Shown here: in pieces, positions 15,450 through 17,404 of the stretch
Numbering within the stretch: the first letter of the stretch is position 1
How the letters are laid out: the number at the start of each line of letters is the position of its first letter
Source: DATCJY01 sp036562565
GTDB lineage: Bacteria; Bacteroidota; Bacteroidia; Flavobacteriales_D; Sanyastnellaceae
NCBI GenBank assembly: GCA_036562565.1
Contig: DATCJY010000071.1
Location: forward strand, 1 to 17,404
Direction of reading: 5' to 3'
Length of the DNA: 17,404 nucleotides
Made by a program: the position numbers and the translations under genes
Notes under the pieces: generated by a model
Told to the model about the DNA's origin: nothing
Database searches by the model: none
The model's input: the letters and a program-made list of their open reading frames with translations, nothing else

Positions 15450-15851
15450 GGGCCCGACCCTTGGATTTGACAGCAAGAAGAATAGCTTGGCAAGCATGCA
15501 GAGCTTTTCGTTATTAGGCTCTTTAATCTGCAAATAACGAGTCAGAAATGACAATAACTCTTATGCGCTTGCAGCCTAATCACAGGATGTGATTACGCTT
15601 AATGCTTACCGGAGGTAAGCACAAGCATGTCTCGTATAGTGACCCCGTTCCCGGTTGCTATGCAATGAGGCTTCGTTAAAAGGGAAATCGCGGCAACTGA
15701 TGTCTGTAGGAAGCTGCTAAAAATTACAGACTAAGCTTTGAGTTTGGCTGTCTGTGGCCTGGCTCATTGACGAAAAACAATACGCAGAATAAGCATGTAG
15801 AAAACCTTGAAATTCCTTGTTTGGACGTGGGTTCGACTCCCACCGGGTCCA
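15450..15851 (+). ncRNA. ssrA: tmRNA
   Basis: This is a one-piece tmRNA of about 402 nt that rescues stalled ribosomes and tags their products. The acceptor stem GGGCCCG (15450-15456) pairs with CGGGTCC (15844-15850) and keeps the G3-U pair needed by alanyl-tRNA synthetase; the discriminator is A and CCA is not encoded. The T arm GTGGGTTCGACTCCCAC is complete and the 5' part has the expected GGATTTGACAGC. Pseudoknot PK1 is visible: AGAGC (15500-15504) with GCTCT (15518-15522), and CGTTATT (15509-15515) with AATAACG (15533-15539). The tag frame ends in TAT GCG CTT GCA GCC TAA (15562-15579), giving the degron YALAA. After it, TAATCAC/GTGATTA forms the next helix. The reading frame upstream of the tag offers no GCN or GGN resume codon. 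Confidence 0.96.
15544..15579 (+). other. tmRNA tag reading frame
   Basis: The codons from 15544 read AGA AAT GAC AAT AAC TCT TAT GCG CTT GCA GCC TAA, i.e. RNDNNSYALAA then stop. AGTC just before AGA matches the four bases before the Escherichia coli resume codon and favours AGA. The spacing from the end of PK1 (15539) is only 4 nt to AGA but 10 nt to GAC at 15550, which favours a nine-residue tag DNNSYALAA. The C-terminal YALAA is certain; the first residue is not. Confidence 0.7.
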
Positions 15852-15862
15852 CAAAAAAGATG

Positions 15863-15895
15863 AAGCCGGATTGCATGTGCAGTCCGGCTTTTTTT
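15863..15895 (+). terminator. Terminator of ssrA
   Basis: AAGCCGGA (15863-15870) pairs with TCCGGCTT (15883-15890), with a possible inner GCA/TGC pairing and T5 following directly. It lies 12 bases past the tmRNA 3' end. Confidence 0.9.
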
Positions 15896-15926
15896 ATGCT
15901 TAAAATTTGGAACCAAGCAAAAAGCG

Positions 15927-15960
15927 AAAGAGCTGCTTCCCCGAAGGAAAGCAGCTCTTT
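15927..15960 (-). terminator. Terminator of the T9SS cargo gene
   Basis: AAAGAGCTGC (15927-15936) pairs with GCAGCTCTTT (15951-15960), with inner TTCC/GGAA pairs. On the minus strand a C then T5 tail follows after a two-base gap. It lies 34 bases past the stop of the minus-strand secreted-protein gene and separates it from the converging ssrA. Confidence 0.85.
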
Positions 15961-15994
15961 CTGTTTATCTAATTACCGTTAAAGCGTGCGATAA

Positions 15995-17404
15995 TTATTT
16001 GTTGATGATCAAGCGACCGATCTCTTGGCCTTCACCGTTAGAGAGGCGATACATGTAAACACCAGTAGCTAGAGTGTTCACGTTGTAGGTCACTTTGTAT
16101 TCAACACCTGCTTCAACTACGCCCATGTAAACATCAGCCACTTTAGCACCAGCGATATCGTAAACTTCAAGAGAAGTTTTACCTGTGTACTTAGTAGTGA
16201 ATGTGAACACAGTGTTGTCAGAAGCCGGGTTCGGAGCAACAGCTACGTTAGCAATAGACTGGCTAGAAGCAGCTGGAGCATCGATAGTAACCATGTTTCC
16301 GTTACCACCTTCGTTAGCGATAGAGCTATCAAATGTGATAGTTTGAGAACATGTTACAGTGTTACCAGAGCAGTCAGTAGCAGTCCATTGACGAACGATC
16401 CAGTAGTCTGGGCAGCAATCCAATTCGAATGCGAAGTCACCAGCACCATTTACTGAAGTACCATTGAAAGTACCAGAGTAGTTGAACCAACCACCGAATC
16501 CGTTCTCAGCAGCGTTGTAGTTGTTAGCACCGTTACCGAGTTGGAAACCGAAGTAGTTGTTAGATGGAGCGTGAGACAAGTTCAATTGTGAACCAGCGTA
16601 TTCACCGAAACCGGTCAACTCAGCACCAGGACCAGCTTGAAGGATGTAGTACAACCATTCAGTGTGGTTCTCACCTACAGCACCGCAATCAGCTTTGAAG
16701 CCGGTTGGGAATGCTTGAGAGCTCCACTCTTCCCAAGTCATACCACCTTGGAACCATACGTCTACCAACCAACCGTTAGCTGGGTTGATTACGTTGTTCA
16801 TAGTAGCTGTGATGTGGATAGAACCATCAGGGTATTGAACCAAGTTACCCTCAGATACAGAGTAGTACTTGTGATCAGCAGGCATGTTGAACAATGCCAT
16901 AGCCCAGTCATATGGATATACACATGGGTTGTCAGCCGGACGAACAGGAGTAATCAAGTCACAGTCAGCGATAGAGCCTTCAGCAGGTTGCTCACCGAGG
17001 ATGATTTCTTCGAAGATTACTTCAACGTTTGCATCGCAAGCGTCCCAAGCAGTTACTAGAGCCGGAGCTGGGATTTCAGCGTCACAAGCCAATACGAGGT
17101 CAGCTGGGCAGCCCATCAATACAGGCTCAGTAGTGTCTTCGAAGGTGATGTATTGTACAAACTCACTGCTAACATTACCGCAAGCGTCTGTAGCAATCCA
17201 GGTACGAGCGAAACCGCTTACGCAACCGTCAACCCAGATATCACCATCTACATAAGAGTAAGTGATAGTGCTGCAGTTGTCAGTAGCAACAGGAGTTACT
17301 ACAGCTGCTTCATCACCGCACTCATAAACGAACTCAGTTTCGTTGTTTTCAGCGAATACAGGAGCTTCGTTGTCAGAGATAACGATGTATTGAATGTACT
17401 CAGC
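15995..17404 (-). CDS. Secreted HYR-type repeat protein with T9SS type A sorting domain, C-terminal part
   Basis: The frame is open to the right edge, so 469 C-terminal residues of a larger protein are visible. The first part contains beta-sandwich repeats of the HYR type. Two repeat ends are clear: one with ISDNEAPVF, and one with WIATDACGNVSSEFVQYITFEDTTEPV. A third, WTATDCSGNTVTCSQTITF, lies near residue 350 of the visible part. Between repeats 2 and 3 is a segment rich in Asn, Gly, Trp and aromatic residues, with no family I can name. The last 85 or so residues are a type A sorting domain: VAPNPASDNTVFTF, SLEVYDIAGAKVADV, ATGVYMYRLSNGEGQEIGRLIINK. This domain directs export across the outer membrane by the type IX system and is removed when the cargo is anchored. 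The role is probably surface adhesion or matrix, by inference from the domain types. Confidence 0.9.
   Translation of the reverse strand, partial: AEYIQYIVISDNEAPVFAENNETEFVYECGDEAAVVTPVATDNCSTITYSYVDGDIWVDGCVSGFARTWIATDACGNVSSEFVQYITFEDTTEPVLMGCPADLVLACDAEIPAPALVTAWDACDANVEVIFEEIILGEQPAEGSIADCDLITPVRPADNPCVYPYDWAMALFNMPADHKYYSVSEGNLVQYPDGSIHITATMNNVINPANGWLVDVWFQGGMTWEEWSSQAFPTGFKADCGAVGENHTEWLYYILQAGPGAELTGFGEYAGSQLNLSHAPSNNYFGFQLGNGANNYNAAENGFGGWFNYSGTFNGTSVNGAGDFAFELDCCPDYWIVRQWTATDCSGNTVTCSQTITFDSSIANEGGNGNMVTIDAPAASSQSIANVAVAPNPASDNTVFTFTTKYTGKTSLEVYDIAGAKVADVYMGVVEAGVEYKVTYNVNTLATGVYMYRLSNGEGQEIGRLIINK

Noticed and set aside
15258..15554. A 98-codon minus-strand ORF upstream of the LKR-like gene
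   Set aside because: It overlaps the 5' part of the tmRNA and its promoter on the other strand, and shows no protein features.
15834..15851. A tRNA-like T arm and acceptor 3' strand
   Set aside because: It is the 3' part of the tmRNA tRNA-like domain, since the matching 5' acceptor strand lies 400 bases upstream.
15767..15982. A 71-codon + strand ORF over the end of ssrA
   Set aside because: It covers the tmRNA T arm and two terminator hairpins, so it is not a protein gene.
16637..17059. A 140-codon + strand ORF opposite the secreted repeat protein
   Set aside because: It is a shadow frame; the minus strand carries HYR repeats and a sorting domain in a continuous frame.

Overview
This window is a core-genome segment of a member of the Bacteroidota, most likely Flavobacteriia (Cryomorphaceae-like by gene content, although that rank is a guess). 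The evidence is a type IX secretion C-terminal sorting domain on a HYR-type repeat protein, a DUF2807 lipoprotein, a Bacteroidota-style TonB-like protein, and promoters of the form TTG-N20-TAnnTTTG. Ribosome binding sites are generally weak. No IS element, CRISPR array, integrase or rRNA is visible.

Layout from left to right. (1) The 3' end of a PLP-dependent alpha-oxoamine-synthase-like gene (+) faces a large SMC/MukB-like coiled-coil ATPase gene (-), with two hairpin terminators between them. (2) A 446-bp spacer holds a good promoter for the ATPase gene and leads into a CPA1/NhaP-type Na+/H+ antiporter gene (+). (3) A complete histidine operon lies on the minus strand in the order hisG-hisD-hisC-hisB-hisH-hisA-hisF-hisIE. 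Its genes overlap or nearly touch, and a bidirectional terminator separates it from the antiporter gene. (4) A divergent pair of overlapping + genes follows: a DUF2807 lipoprotein and a one-pass TonB-like protein. (5) An AlaDH/PNT-family dehydrogenase resembling the lysine-ketoglutarate-reductase half of AASS lies on the minus strand. (6) The tmRNA gene ssrA (+) comes next. (7) The 3' part of a large secreted T9SS cargo protein gene (-) runs off the right edge.

The strongest observation is in the leader of the his operon. Between a TTG-N20-TAACATTG promoter and hisG there is a 20-codon ORF encoding MKLSVHFHHHYFCFPVSKKG, with four His codons of which three are consecutive. A 13-bp terminator hairpin with a short U tract follows. 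A 7-nt segment of the leader ORF (CGGTAAG), placed just beyond a ribosome stalled on the His codons, is the exact complement of CTTACCG at the inner end of the terminator's 5' arm. This is a complete ribosome-mediated transcription attenuator: histidine shortage would stall the ribosome, free the antiterminator strand and open the operon. The operon encodes the whole route from PRPP and ATP to histidine, including bifunctional HisB and HisIE and a long-form HisG with its own regulatory domain.

Second-tier observations are these: a tmRNA whose tag frame contains no Ala or Gly resume codon; an SMC-like ATPase with a degenerate signature motif and no partner genes; a perfect inverted repeat next to the ssrA -7 element; a stand-alone LKR-like dehydrogenase; and a G9 tract inside the catalytic glycine motif of hisA.
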